Numbered from the stretch's first letter, positions 1-11,277 are shown. The stretch: 64,000 nucleotides of DNA from Panulirus ornatus (GCF_036320965.1 NC_092262.1:7644072-7708071); one strand, 5' to 3'. The notes: generated from the sequence alone by a model not told the origin. A program made the numbers and translations.

Positions 1-235
1 CGACGGTATACGGTCCTTGAGCACGACGGTATACGGTCCTTGAGCACGACGGTATACGGCCCTTGAGCACGACGGTATACGGTCCTTGCAAGCACGACGG
101 TATACGGCCCTTGAGCACGACGGTATACGGCCCTTGAGCACGACGGTATACGGCCCTTGAGCACGACGGTATACGGCCCTTGCAAGCACGACGGTATACG
201 GCCCTTGAGCACGACGGTATACGGCCCATGAGCAC
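1..235 (+). repeat. 23-bp minisatellite, open at left edge
   Basis: About ten tandem units of ~23 bp built on GCACGACGGTATACGG followed by YCCTTGA. Two units carry an extra CA before GCACG. It is the variant of the 21-bp superfamily in which GTACG has become GTATACGG. The array continues beyond position 1. Confidence 0.9.
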
Positions 236-512
236 GACGATGTAGGACCCTTAAGCACTACCCACGACCCTCACACTCACCCAGGAGCAAATAGTTCCAA
301 CCACCGGGCACGACGCCTCCCTCCTTCCCTCCGCCAGCCAGGGTCATCAAACCCAAGGGTCGCGTCGTGGTCGAGCCATGGTGCTCAACGGATAAAGTCA
401 GTCGCCAAGATGAGTCTGCTCCCCCCGAAGGATGCATCGGTCTCGACGCCCCGCGTCCCACCGCGCGCCCCGTCCCTCACATCTCTTAAGACACCATGCC
501 ATCACCTGAGAC
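236..512. other. Non-repetitive spacer
   Basis: Begins with decayed 21-bp superfamily units (CCCTTAAGCAC) and later has one inverted remnant (GGGTCGCGTCGTGGTCGAG near 357). No gene seen. Confidence 0.5.
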
Positions 513-981
513 AGGGCTACGCTGAGCGAGATTTCGGCTACGCTGAGGGAGATTTTGGCTACGCTGAGCGAGATTTTGGCTACGCTGAGGGAGATTTCGG
601 CTACGCTGAGCGAGACTTCGGCTACGCTGAGCGAGATTTTGGCTACGCTGAGCGAGATTTTGGCTACGCTGAGGGAGATTTTGGCTACGCTGAGGGAGAT
701 TTCGGCTACGCTGAGCGAGACTTCGGCTACGCTGAGCGAGATTTTGGCTACGCTGAGCGAGATTTTGGCTACGCTGAGCGAGATTTTGGCTACGCTGAGG
801 GAGATTTCGGCTACGCTGAGGGAGATTTTGGCTACGCTGAGCGAGATTTTGGCTACGCTGAGGGGGATTTCGGCTACGCTGAGCAAGATTTCAGCTACGC
901 TGAGGGAGATTTTGGCTACGCTGAGCGAGACTTCGGCTACGCTGAGCGAGACTTCGGCTACGCTGAGCGAGATTTCACCTG
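513..981 (+). repeat. 21-bp minisatellite, ~22 units
   Basis: Tandem units of GGCTACGCTGAGSGAG plus AYTTY, differing mainly at the G/C after GAG and at the T/C positions. Unit length is seven codons, so several frames stay open on both strands, one reading as repeated GYAERDF. Translation is not supported: no intron, conserved domain or unique N-terminus is visible. Confidence 0.95.
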
Positions 982-1120
982 TGCAAACGCGCCATAGTGG
1001 AGGACCAGTCCTTCACGGGAGGCTGTCAATTCGTCAAGGTTGCTATGAGCATTTTACTGTTGGCTTACCTCGTCTGTGTTGACATTGCCTCCACCGCATA
1101 CCACAGGCATTACCATGCCA

Positions 1121-1415
1121 CACACACACACACACACACGCCCGACACCGCGCCAGCCGCGGCATTATCCCCCCACATACACACGCCCGACAACCGCGCC
1201 AGCCGCGGCCATTATCCCCCCACATACACACGCCCGACAACCGCGCCAGCCGCGGGCATTATCCCCCCACATACACACGCCCGACAACCGCGCCAGCCGC
1301 GGGTATTATCCCCCCACATACACACGCCCGACAACCGCGCCAGCCGCGGGCATTATCCCCCCCCCCCCACATACACACGCCCGACACCGCGCCAGCCGCG
1401 GGCATTACCCAATAC
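1121..1415 (+). repeat. ~47-bp minisatellite, 6 units
   Basis: CGCCCGACAACCGCGCCAGC recurs at 1139, 1184, 1231, 1278, 1325 and 1378. Each unit ends in a C-run and an ACATACACA stretch; the last spacing is enlarged by a longer C-run. A short (CA)n at 1121-1139 leads in. Confidence 0.9.
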
Positions 1416-1451
1416 CTTTCCCATTAGCCAATTCAGGGGACACTCACTCTG

Positions 1452-1467
1452 CCCCATTGCAATGGGG
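1452..1467. other. 16-bp perfect palindrome
   Basis: CCCCATTGCAATGGGG equals its own reverse complement and lies in a G/C-rich single-copy stretch. The ATTGCAAT centre resembles a C/EBP-type site, but no promoter is visible nearby. Confidence 0.8.
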
Positions 1468-1649
1468 GAAGCGCGTCCCCCACTCCCCAGCCTTCCCCTA
1501 GAGTCTGGGGGAGGGGAAGCCCCCTTGTCCCTCCCCCGAGAGCCTGGCTGACAAATATAGCGTTGCACTCATCACACGCCCGGGTCCCTGCAGGCTGCAT
1601 GTTGAGCATGAGCCATGACGCGAGTCTCATCACCGCCATCATCTACCAC

Positions 1650-1650
<1 letters not shown>

Positions 1651-1698
<48 letters not shown>
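1651..1698. repeat. (GT)n microsatellite
   Basis: Uninterrupted GT dinucleotides, about 24 copies. Confidence 0.97.
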
Positions 1699-1699
<1 letters not shown>

Positions 1700-1861
1700 A
1701 ATTAAGGTACGTTCCCCTACCAGCGTTGGCCTTGTCCCCGTTGACCATTAGAACGTCAAATTAACTACCGGACGATCATATCGGATCCCTAACCCCCCCT
1801 CCCACCTTCCACTACCACACCCTGACCTAAAGCTTCGCCGACCATGAAGTAACAATGACCC

Positions 1862-2042
1862 GTGACGACCCTGCGCCCCGTCACGACAACGACGACCACC
1901 CTGCGCCCCGTCACGACAACGACGACCACCCTGCGCCCCGTCACGAGAACGACGACCACCCTGCGCCCCGTCACGACAACGACGACCACCCTGCTCCCCG
2001 CTACGAGAACGACCACCCTGCGCCCTGTCACGACAACGACAA
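1862..2042 (+). repeat. 30-bp minisatellite, ~6 units
   Basis: Units of GACCACCCTGCGCCCCGTCA followed by CGACAACGAC. The fifth unit reads CTGCTCCCCGCTACG, and the sixth is shortened by 3 bp. Part of the unit (CGACAACGACGACC) resembles the 21-bp superfamily core. Confidence 0.9.
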
Positions 2043-2236
2043 CGAATCAATCAAGGCATGTGAAGCGTCTGGGGTAAACCATGGAAAGCTGTGTAGGTAT
2101 GTATATTTGCGTGTGTGGACGTATGTATATACATGTGTATGGGGGGGGGGGGGGGTGGTTTGGGCCATTTCTTTCGTCTGTTTCCTTGCGCTACCTCGCA
2201 AACGCGGGAGACAGCGACAAAGTATAATAAATAAAT

Positions 2237-2238
<2 letters not shown>
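2040..2238 (+). mobile_element. LINE 3' UTR copy, short form
   Basis: Contains GGCATGTGAAGCGTCTGGGG, CCATGGAAAGCTGTGT, a TGTATATTTGCGTGTGTGGA stretch, a long G-run, GGGCCATTTCTTTCGTCTG and CGCAAACGCGGGAGACAGCG. The same sequence lies immediately 3' of the LINE coding remnants at 4113, 8227 and 29912, which identifies it as their 3' UTR. No coding part precedes it, so it is a severely 5'-truncated copy or a recombinant. Confidence 0.8.

Positions 2239-2239
<1 letters not shown>

Positions 2240-2291
<52 letters not shown>
2240..2291. repeat. (TA)n tract
   Basis: Follows the LINE 3' UTR via AATAAATAAA and runs directly into family C. Confidence 0.97.
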
Positions 2292-2293
<2 letters not shown>

Positions 2294-2440
2294 ACTGACT
2301 GTTATATTTGTCTCTTTTATCTCCTCTGATGATGTGATTATTACACGAAAGTGCACTTGGGAACTTTTCGTGTTTCATTTCCCCCGTGGACTCATAGGAA
2401 TATCTTGATCACGCGCAAAATTGTGATCCTTTCCAACAAA
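2292..2440 (+). repeat. Family C copy
   Basis: Starts at TCAACTGACTGTTATATTTG and ends at GTGATCCTTTCCAAC. Diagnostic parts are GATGATGTGATTATTACACG, AAAGTGCACTTGGGAAC, CCGTGGACTCATAGGAATAT and TTGATCACGCGCAAAATTG. (TA)n flanks both ends. The GATCAC...GTGATC terminus can form a small hairpin. Confidence 0.85.

Positions 2441-3874
<1,434 letters not shown>

Positions 3875-3938
<64 letters not shown>
3875..3938. repeat. (TA)n tract at LINE 3' end
   Basis: Abuts the terminal GTCTCCCGCG of the LINE copy that extends from 3939 on the minus strand. Confidence 0.95.
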
Positions 3939-3941
<3 letters not shown>

Positions 3942-4112
3942 TCCCGCGTTTGCGAGGTAGCGCAAGGAAACAGACGAAAGAAATGGCCCAACCCACCCAC
4001 ATACACATGTATATACATACACGTCCACACACGCAAATATACATACCTACACAGCTTTCCATGGTTTACCCCAGACGCTTCACATGCAATGATTCAATCC
4101 ACTGACAGCACG
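3939..4112 (-). other. 3' UTR of LINE copy L1, short form
   Basis: On the minus strand the stop is followed by CGTGCTGTCAGTGGATTG, the CATGTGAAGCGTCTGGGG block, the TATATTTGCGTG block and GCGCTACCTCGCAAACGC, then (TA)n. The central ~250 bases present in the 29912 copy are absent. Confidence 0.85.
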
Positions 4113-4919
4113 TCAACCCCGGTATACCACATCGATCCAATTCATTCTATTCCTTACCCTCCTTTCACCCTCCTGCATGTTCAGGCCCCGATCACACAAA
4201 ATCTTTTTCACTCCATCTTTCCACCTCCAATTTGGTCTCCCACTTCTCGTTCCCTCCACCTCCGACACATATATCCTCTTGGTCAATCTTTCCTCACTCA
4301 TTCTCTCCATATGCCCAAACCATTTCAAAACACCCTCTTCTGCTCTCTCAACCACGCTATTTTTATTTCCACACATCTCTCTTACCCTTACGTTACTTAC
4401 TCGATCAAACCACCTCACACCACACATTGTCCTCAAACATCTCATTTCCAGCACATCCACCCTCCTGCGCACAACTCTATCCATAGCCCACGCCTCGCAA
4501 CCATACAACATTGTTGGAACCACTATTCCTTCAAACATACCCATTTTTGCTCTCCGAGATAATGTTCTCGACTTCCACACATTCTTCAAGGCTCCCAGGA
4601 TTTTCGCCCCCTCCCCCACCCTATGATCCACTTCCGCTTCCATGGTTCCATCCGCTGACAGATCCACTCCCAGATATCTAAAACACTTTACTTCCTCCAG
4701 TTTTTCTCCATTCAAACTTACCTCCCAATTGACTTGACCCTCAACCCTACTGTACCTAATAACCTTGCTCTTATTCACATTTACTCTTAACTTTCTTCTT
4801 TCACACACTTTACCAAACTCAGTCACCAGCTTCTGCAGTTTCTCACATGAATCAGCCACCAGCGCTGTATCATCAGCGAACACAAAACTGACCCACTTCC
4901 CAAGCTCTCTCATCCACAA
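4113..4919 (-). pseudogene. LINE RT C-terminus and 3' ORF end
   Basis: The frame continues the RT: the motif C box FADD is at residues 14-17, then KLRVNVNKSKV, FRYLGVDL (YLG at 82-84), the Cys-containing MLYGCEAW and MRCLRTMCGVRWFDRV, LKWFGHM (198-204) and WKDGVKKIL. The first dozen residues are out-of-frame sequence. The frame stops at VVYRG, the same end as in copies at 8227, 10572 and 29912, which fixes the true C-terminus. At TRSGRPNW this copy lacks one Arg codon relative to TRRRGRPNW elsewhere. Confidence 0.92.
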
Positions 4920-5769
4920 CAGACTTCATACTTGCCCCTCTTACCAAAACTCTTGCATTCACCTCCCTAACAACCCCATACATAAACAAATTAAACAACC
5001 ATGGAGACATCACACACCCCTGCCGCAAACCTACATTCACTGAGAACCAATCACTTTCCTCTCTTCCTTCACGTACACATACCTTACATCCTCGATAAAA
5101 ACTTTTCACTGCTTCTAACAACTTGCCTCCCACACCATATATTCTTAATACCTTCCACAGAGCATCACTATCAACTCTATCATATGCCTTCTCCAGATCC
5201 ATAAATGCTACATACAAATCCATTTGCTTTTCTAAGTATTTCTCACATACATTCTTCAAAGCAAACACCTGATCCACACATCCTCTACCACTTCTGAAAC
5301 CACACTGCTCTTCCCCAATCTGGTGCTCTGTACATGCCTTCACCCTCTCAATCAATACCCTCCCATATAATTTACCAGGAATACTCAACAAACTTATACC
5401 TCTGTAATTTGAGCACTCACTCTTATCCCCTTTGCCTTTGTACAATGGCACTATGCACGCATTCCGCCAATCCTCAGGCACCTCACCATGAGTCATACAT
5501 ACATTAAATAACCTTACCAACCAGTCAATAATACAGTCACCCCCTTTTTTAATAAATTCCACTGCAATACCATCCAAACCTGCTGCCTTGCCGGCTTTCA
5601 TCTTCCGCAAAGCTTTTACTACCTCTTCTCTGTTTACCAAATCATTTTCCCTAACCCTCTCACTTTGCACACCACCTCGACCAAAACACCCTATATCTGC
5701 CACTCTATCATCAAACACATTCAACAAACCTTCAAAATACTCACTCCATCTCCTTTCTAATATCACCAC
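4873..5769 (-). pseudogene. LINE reverse transcriptase, fingers and palm
   Basis: A 298-residue frame carrying the ordered RT blocks: GKAAGLDGI (about residues 60-68), NYRGISLLS (121-129), QCGFRSGRG (155-163), the motif A aspartate in MDLEKAYD (D191) and LRQGCVMSPWLF (248-259). These match RTs that carry out target-primed reverse transcription of LINE RNA. The frame loses register just after DERAWEV: one extra base near 4880 relative to the copy at 9790 pushes the catalytic FADD into another frame. No functional protein is expected. Confidence 0.92.
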
Positions 5770-6352
5770 TACTTGTTATCATCTCCCCATTTGCGCCCTT
5801 CACTGAAGTTCCCATTTGCTCCCTTGTCTTACGCACTTTATTTACCTCCTTCCAGAACATCTTTTTATTCTCCCTAAAATTTAATGATACTCTCTCACCC
5901 CAACTCTCATTTGCCCTCTTTTTCACCTCTTGCACCTTTCTCTTGACCTCCTGTCTCTTTCTTTTATACATCTCCCACTCAATTGCATTTTTTCCCTGCA
6001 AAAATCGTCCAAATGCCTCTCTCTTCTCTTTCACTAATAATCTTACTTCTTCATCCCACCACTCACTACCCTTTCTAATCAACCCACCTCCCACGCTTCT
6101 CATGCCACAAGCATCTTTTGCGCAATCCATCACTGATTCCCTAAATACATCCCATTCCTCCCCCACTCCCCTTACTTCCATTGTTCTCACCTTTTTCCAT
6201 TCTGTACTCAGTCTCTCCTGGTACTTCCTCACACAAGTCTCCTTCCCAAGCTCACTTACTCTCACCACCCTCTTCGCCCCAACATTCACTCTTCTTTTCT
6301 GAAAACCCATACAAATCTTCACCTTAGCCTCCACAAGATAATGATCAGACAT
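5741..6352 (-). pseudogene. LINE linker between endonuclease and RT
   Basis: A 203-residue open frame starting at SDHYLVEAKV (residues 2-11), followed by a Lys/Arg/Glu-rich segment (KREAFGRFLQGK, KRKRQEVKRKVQEVKKRA, FRENKKMFWKEVNKVRK), the usual composition of the EN-RT linker of APE-type LINEs. It ends about 28 bases inside the next frame by a single-base shift near 5760. The apparent start methionine is internal to the ancestral protein. It is a fragment, not an independent gene. Confidence 0.85.
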
Positions 6353-6692
6353 CCCTCCACTCCCAGATATCTAAAACACTTCACTTCCTCCAGTTTTTCT
6401 CCATTCAAACTCACCTCCCAATTGAATTGACCCTCAACCCTACTGTACCTAATAACCTTGCTCTTATTCACATTTACTCTTAACTTTCTTCTTTCACACA
6501 CTTTACCAAACTCAGTCACCAGCTTCTGCAGTTTCTCACATGAATCAGCCACCAGCGCTGTATCATCAGCGAACAACAACTGACTCACTTCCCAAGCTCT
6601 CTCATCCCCAACAGACTTCATACTTGCCCCTCTTTCCAAAACTCTTGCATTCACCTCCCTAACAACCCCATCCATAAACAAATTAAACAACC
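6353..6692 (-). mobile_element. LINE copy L2, internal RT fragment
   Basis: On the minus strand it runs from VVREVNARVL through LLFADDTALVADS to CFRYLGV, then stops at CTGGGAGTGGA and joins the 5' end of L1 (GGGATGTCTGATC). Its upstream side is fused to family A exactly as in the copy at 9685, and it carries the same GQFNWEV variant. It is truncated at both ends. Confidence 0.88.
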
Positions 6693-6843
6693 ATCCTCAC
6701 TTGGCCCCCTTCTCTGTTCCTTCTTTTGGAAAATTAAAAACGAGAGGGGAGGATTTCCAGCCCCCCTCTCCCTTCCCTTTTAGTCGCCTTCTACGACACG
6801 CAGGGAATACGTGAGAAGTATTCTTTCTCCCCTATCCCCAGGG

Positions 6844-6844
<1 letters not shown>
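6693..6844 (-). repeat. Family A copy, truncated at LINE junction
   Basis: Minus-strand family A from CCCTGGGGATAGGGG to GGCCAAGTGAGGAT, where it switches into LINE copy L2. The part after GTGAGGAT, including the GCGGGAAATGGCG end, is missing. Confidence 0.85.

Positions 6845-6924
<80 letters not shown>
6845..6924. repeat. (TA)n tract
   Basis: Joins the outer end of family A (6844) to degenerate TATC repeats. Confidence 0.97.
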
Positions 6925-6927
<3 letters not shown>

Positions 6928-6944
6928 CTATCATCTATCAATTA

Positions 6945-7179
6945 TATTTAATTTCCGTCTCACGCGTCCGCGAGGTAGCATAAGGAAACATACAAGGAAT
7001 GGCCCAACCCACCCACATATACATGTATATACACAGACTCCAACACACGCACATATACATACATATATATTTCAATGTATACATACATATACATACACAG
7101 ACATGTACATATATACAGATGTACATATCCATACTTGCTGCCTTTATCCATCTAGTCGCCGCCACACCACACATGAACT

Positions 7180-7182
<3 letters not shown>
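6945..7182 (-). mobile_element. LINE 3' UTR copy
   Basis: Minus-strand UTR ending CGCGGACGCGTGAGACGG; retains GGGTTGGGCCATTCC, the TGTATATACATGTATATG-type stretches and the ATGGATAAAGGCAGCAAG segment of the long form. More diverged than the other copies. Confidence 0.7.

Positions 7183-7183
<1 letters not shown>

Positions 7184-7238
<55 letters not shown>
7184..7238. repeat. (TA)n tract
   Basis: Lies at the truncation point of the LINE 3' UTR at 6945-7182. Confidence 0.95.
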
Positions 7239-7241
<3 letters not shown>

Positions 7242-7355
7242 ACCATTGTATATATTTTCTCTCACTATAACTATTCTTGTAATACACGAAAGCGCTCAGG
7301 TTCTTCGCGTTTTCTTTTACTAGTTAATGCATTCATGAAATACGTGTTTGTTTAT

Positions 7356-7360
<5 letters not shown>

Positions 7361-7431
<71 letters not shown>
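7361..7431. repeat. (GT)n microsatellite
   Basis: About 35 uninterrupted GT units. Confidence 0.97.
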
Positions 7432-7432
<1 letters not shown>

Positions 7433-7970
7433 GGGGAAAATGTACCGAGAGTAGGGAGGAACATACTAACACACATCAGAGAGGAAGAAAAACACTAACT
7501 GGAAACCATCCCGTCGTCAAATCTCACACATTACTTTCCCATGAATACAATTAAAGTACGGCGAAGTTCAAATATCATACTCTAAATTCATTTATTCATT
7601 CTTCTCTCTTTTCTGACAAAATATATATTTCACCCAACTTTCGTTTTAAGGGGAAGGACGAGGAAGATACGCGTCCTTTCCACAAATCCTTTTCCTAACC
7701 ATAATACAAAATTTTTCTGACCATTTCAGAAAGTATGGTCGCTAGGGGGAGGTGGGTTTTTGTTTTTTTTTCTTTCCCCTGGTCTACGGTGAAAAAAAAA
7801 TTCTTCGTTCCATCACAAACCTTCTCTTTTATATTTGAAGATTATGAAAAATTCTCTCTCTCTCTCAGATGTACTAGTATACTTTCTACACGTTGTGAAA
7901 ACACATCTCACCCAATTAAATCGATAAACACTGCTCTATATATAAATTTATTATAGGTCAAGTAATGTGG

Positions 7971-7971
<1 letters not shown>
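7432..7971. other. AT-rich single-copy spacer
   Basis: About 540 bp without tandem repeats, RNA gene or convincing reading frame. Confidence 0.5.

Positions 7972-8034
<63 letters not shown>
7972..8034. repeat. (TA)n then (T)n at LINE 3' end
   Basis: TA units followed by about 28 T, complementary to an A-tail. It abuts the minus-strand LINE copy beginning at 8038. Confidence 0.95.
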
Positions 8035-8037
<3 letters not shown>

Positions 8038-8897
8038 CTTTGTCGCTGTCTCCCGCGTTTGCGAGGTAGCGCAAGGAAACAGACGAAAGAAATGGCCCAA
8101 CCCCCCCCCCCCCCCCATACACATGTACATACACACGTCCACACACGCAAATATACATACCTACACAGCTTTCCATGGTTTACCCCAGACGCTTCACATG
8201 CCTTGATTCAATCCACTGACAGCACGTCAACCCCTGTATACCACATCGCTCCAATTCACTCTATTCCTTGCCCTCCTTTCACCCTCCTGCATGTTCAGGC
8301 CCCGATCACACAAAATCTTTTTCACTCCATCTTTCCACCTCCAATTTGGTCTCCCTCTTCTCCTCGTTCCCTCCACCTCCGACACATATATCCTCTTGGT
8401 CAATCTTTCCTCACTCATTCTCTCCATGTGCCCAAACCATTTCAAAACACCCTCTTCTGCTCTCTCAACCACGCTCTTTTTATTTCCACACATCTCTCTT
8501 ACCCTTACGTTACTTACTCGATCAAACCACCTCACACCACACATTTTCCTCAAACATCTCATTTCCAGCACATCCATCCTCCTGCGCACATCTCTATCCA
8601 TAGCCCACGCCTCGCAACCATACAACATTGTTGGTACCACTATTCCTTCAAACATACCCATTTTTGCTTTCCGAGATAATGTTCTCGACTTCCACACATT
8701 TTTCAAGGCTCCCAAAATTTTCGCCCCCTCCCCCACCCTATGATCCACTTCCGCTTCCATGGTTCCATCCGCTGACAGATCCACTCCCAGATATCTAAAA
8801 CACTTCACTTCCTCCAGTTTTTCTCCATTCAAACTCACCTCCCAATTGACTTGACCCTCACCCCTACTGTACCTAATAACCTTGCTCTTATTCACAT
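8038..8897 (-). mobile_element. LINE copy L3, 5'-truncated in RT
   Basis: Minus-strand copy starting at AATGTGAATAAGAGCAAGG (residues NVNKSK) and running through YLGVDL, MLYGCEAW, LKWFGHM and WKDGVKKIL to VVYRG (stop near 8227), then a short 3' UTR with CGTGCTGTCAGTGGATTG and GCGCTACCTCGCAAACGC. The retained frame is intact for about 220 codons but lacks RT motifs A and C. Its 5' break is occupied by (TA)n, beyond which family A begins. Confidence 0.9.
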
Positions 8898-8918
8898 TAT
8901 ATATATATATATATATAT
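8898..8918. repeat. (TA)n at LINE L3 5' break
   Basis: Ten TA units between the truncated LINE and the family A terminus. Confidence 0.9.
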
Positions 8919-8928
8919 CATTCATATT

Positions 8929-9158
8929 CATACTATTCGCCATTTCCCGCGTTAGCAAGGTAGCGTTAAGGACAGAGGACTGGGCCTCTGAGGGAATATC
9001 CTCACCTGGCCCCGCTCTCTGTTCCTTCTTTTGGAAAAAAAAAAAAAAAAAACGAGAGGGGAGGATTTCCAGCCCCCCCGCTCCCTCCCCTTTTAGTCGC
9101 CTTCTACGACACGCAGGGAATACGTGGGAAGTATTCTTTCTCCCCTATCCCCAGGGAT
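8929..9158 (-). repeat. Family A copy, near full length
   Basis: On the plus strand it runs from CATACTATTCGCCATTTCCC through AGGTAGCGTTAAG, GGACTGGGCC, GTTCCTTCTTTTGG, a poly-A stretch, CGAGAGGGGAGGATTTCCAG and GTCGCCTTCTACGACACGC to CTATCCCCAGGGA. Used here as a reference copy (~230 bp). Confidence 0.88.
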
Positions 9159-9166
9159 AATATATA

Positions 9167-9224
<58 letters not shown>

Positions 9225-9225
9225 T
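9159..9225. repeat. (TA)n then T-run
   Basis: Separates two same-orientation family A copies. Confidence 0.95.
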
Positions 9226-9232
9226 CTTTCTT

Positions 9233-9455
9233 TTAAACTATTCGCCATTTCCCGTGTTAGCGAGGTAGCGTTAAGAGCAGAGGACTGGGCCTTTTTTGGA
9301 ATATCCTCACCTGGCCCCCTCTGTTCCTTCTTTGGAAAAAAAAAAAAAAAAACGAGAGGGGAGGATTTCCAGCCCCCCGCTCCCTCCCCTTTTAGTCGCC
9401 TTCTACGACACGCAGGGAATACGTGGGAAGTATTCTTAATCCCCTATCCCCAGGG

Positions 9456-9456
<1 letters not shown>
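9233..9456 (-). repeat. Family A copy, near full length
   Basis: Same orientation and boundaries as the copy at 8929-9158, with GGCCTTTTTTGG in place of GGCCTCTGAGG and TTCTTAATCCCC in place of TTCTTTCTCCCC. Confidence 0.88.

Positions 9457-9530
<74 letters not shown>
9457..9530. repeat. (TA)n at centre of inverted family A pair
   Basis: Family A on the minus strand lies to the left and on the plus strand to the right; both join the tract by their CCCAGGGATAAT / ATTATCCCTG ends. Confidence 0.95.
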
Positions 9531-9531
<1 letters not shown>

Positions 9532-9684
9532 CCCTGAGGATAGGGGAGAAAGAATTCTTCCCACGTATTCCCTGCGTGTCGTAGGAGGCGACTAAAAGGG
9601 AAGGGAGCGGGGGGCTGGAAATCCTCCCGTCTCGTTTTTAATTTTCCAAAAGAAGGAACAGAGAAGGGGGCCAAGTGAGGATGG
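9528..9684 (+). repeat. Family A copy fused to LINE L4
   Basis: Runs from TATCCCTGAGGATAGGGG to GGGCCAAGTGAGGAT, then enters LINE sequence at GGTTGTTTAATTTG. The junction matches the one near 6692 on the other strand. Confidence 0.88.
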
Positions 9685-10572
9685 TTGTTTAATTTGTTTA
9701 TGGATGGGGTTGTTAGGGAGGTGAATGCAAGAGTTTTGGAAAGAGGGGCAAGTATGAAGTCTGTTGGGGATGAGAGAGCTTGGGAAGTGAGTCAGTTGTT
9801 GTTCGCTGATGATACAGCGCTGGTGGCTGATTCATGTGAGAAACTGCAGAAGCTGGTGACTGAGTTTGGTAAAGTGTGTGAAAGAAGAAAGTTAAGAGTA
9901 AATGTGAATAAGAGCAAGGTTATTAGGTACAGTAGGGTTGAGGGTCAATTCAATTGGGAGGTGAGTTTGAATGGAGAAAAACTGGAGGAAGTGAAGTGTT
10001 TTAGATATCTGGGAGTGGATCTGGCAGCGGATGGAACCATGGAAGCGGAAGTGGATCATAGGGTGGGGGAGGGGGCGAAAATTCTGGGAGCCTTGAAGAA
10101 TGTGTGGAAGTCGAGAACATCATCTCGGAAAGCAAAAATGGGTATGTTTGAAGGAATAGTGGTTCCAACAATGTTGTATGGTTGCGAGGCGTGGACTATG
10201 GATAAAGTTGTGCGCAGGAGGATGGATGTGCTGGAAATGAGATGTTTGAGGACAATGTGTGGTGTGAGGTGGTTTGATCGAGTAAGTAACGTAAGGGTAA
10301 GAGAGATGTGTGGAAATAAAAATAGCGTGGTTGAGAGAGCAGAAGAGGGTGTTTTGAAATGGTTTGGTCACATGCAGAGAATGAGTGAGGAAAGATTGAC
10401 CAAGAGAATATATGTGTCGGAGGTGGAGGGAACGAGGAGAAGAGGGAGACCAAATTGGAGGTGGAAAGATGGAGTGAAAAAGATTTTGTGTGATCGGGGC
10501 CTGAACATGCAGGAGGGTGAAAGGAGGGCAAAGAATAGAGTAAATTGGAGCGATGTGGTATACAGGGGTTGA
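9685..10572 (+). pseudogene. LINE RT C-terminal half, open frame 295 codons
   Basis: The longest uninterrupted LINE frame in the window. FADD is at residues 40-43, followed by KLRVNVNKSKV, CFRYLGVDLAADG, MLYGCEAW, MRCLRTMCGVRWFDRV, LKWFGHM, RRRGRPNWRWKDGVKKIL and the VVYRG end. It lacks the linker, RT blocks before motif B and motif A, so it cannot be catalytic despite the open frame. The first ATG is internal to the ancestral protein. The intact frame suggests a younger insertion than L1; the substitution GQF for GQV is shared only with L2. Confidence 0.9.
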
Positions 10573-10675
10573 CGTGCTGTCAGTGGGTTGAATCAAGGCA
10601 TGTGTATGGGGGTGGGTTGGGCCATTTCTTTCGTCTGTTTCCTTGCGCTACCTCGCAAACGCGGGAGACAGCGGC
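9685..10675 (+). mobile_element. LINE copy L4, 5'-truncated with long open frame
   Basis: Begins in the RT palm (LFMDGVVREVN), retains the catalytic FADD, the YLG block, the C-terminal module and a shortened 3' UTR that ends in CGCAAACGCGGGAGACAGCG, a 16-A run and (TA)n. In the UTR the sequence between GGCATGTG and TATGGGGGTGGG is missing relative to other copies; both edges carry CATGTG, so a deletion between 6-bp direct repeats is likely. Confidence 0.92.

Positions 10676-10754
<79 letters not shown>
10676..10754. repeat. (A)n then (TA)n tail of LINE L4
   Basis: Sixteen A residues and then TA units directly after the 3' UTR. Confidence 0.95.
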
Positions 10755-10757
<3 letters not shown>

Positions 10758-11277
10758 AGTTAAGGGCAGACTGCACATTCATAGCTAAGACTGAAGGCTG
10801 CAATAACAATCACTTGTGGACTCTCCACATGGAATTTCACTCAAGAGAAACATGAGTGTAAATAGAGAAGAGAGTTGCGCTACCCCCTCAGCTGAGGGGA
10901 ACTGGGAAATCCACAAGTAAACAATGGATTTCTCTCAGCCAGGTGGAACAAGTTCGGAGGTCAACCTGGGGTGATCATACGGAACCTGGTCACCAAATCG
11001 TCATGGGAGAAGCAGATCAACTATATCTTCACAAGTGATTTTTCTTTCCCCCAAAGTCTCACCCAATCACTTCACTGTTGTTAGCAGATGTCATAGGTAA
11101 TATGAACCAGTGTAAGAAGCTTTTTGTTTTGTTTTCCCTGGTGGTGAACATGCCAGGGGAACTCCTGACAGACACCCAAGTTATGTGACAGATTCGATCT
11201 GTATCGGTCGCCCCGGCAAATTCTACTGTGAAACCCATGCTCATCCTATGAGCGGCAGCGCAAAAGGCTTACAGGGG
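10755..11277. other. Single-copy spacer
   Basis: About 520 bp with no repeat and no recognisable gene. Confidence 0.5.

Larger units (their letters stand above)
3939..6352 (-). mobile_element. LINE copy L1, 5'-truncated, frameshifted
   Basis: The most complete copy of the window's APE-type non-LTR retrotransposon. Read from 6352 down to 3939 it contains the last residues of an endonuclease domain (SDHYLVEAKV, typical of the conserved SDH near the end of APE nucleases), a basic linker, a reverse transcriptase, a C-terminal module and a short 3' UTR ending in (TA)n. Frame changes near 5760 and 4880 split the reading frame, so it cannot encode an active product. Most of the endonuclease is missing. 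The C-terminal LKWFGHM and WKDGVKKIL patterns suggest an RTE-like element, but clade assignment needs a phylogeny. Its 5' end is fused to a second fragment at 6353. Confidence 0.9.

Noticed and set aside
410..1082. Heptapeptide-repeat protein (GYAERDF) at the left end
   Set aside because: The 21-bp unit keeps several frames open on both strands. No non-repeat coding sequence, splice signal or signal peptide supports one of them.
4177..4626. Frames opposite the LINE coding sequence (also near 8291, 10120 and 29396)
   Set aside because: Antisense shadows of the RT C-terminal region, repeated at every LINE copy.
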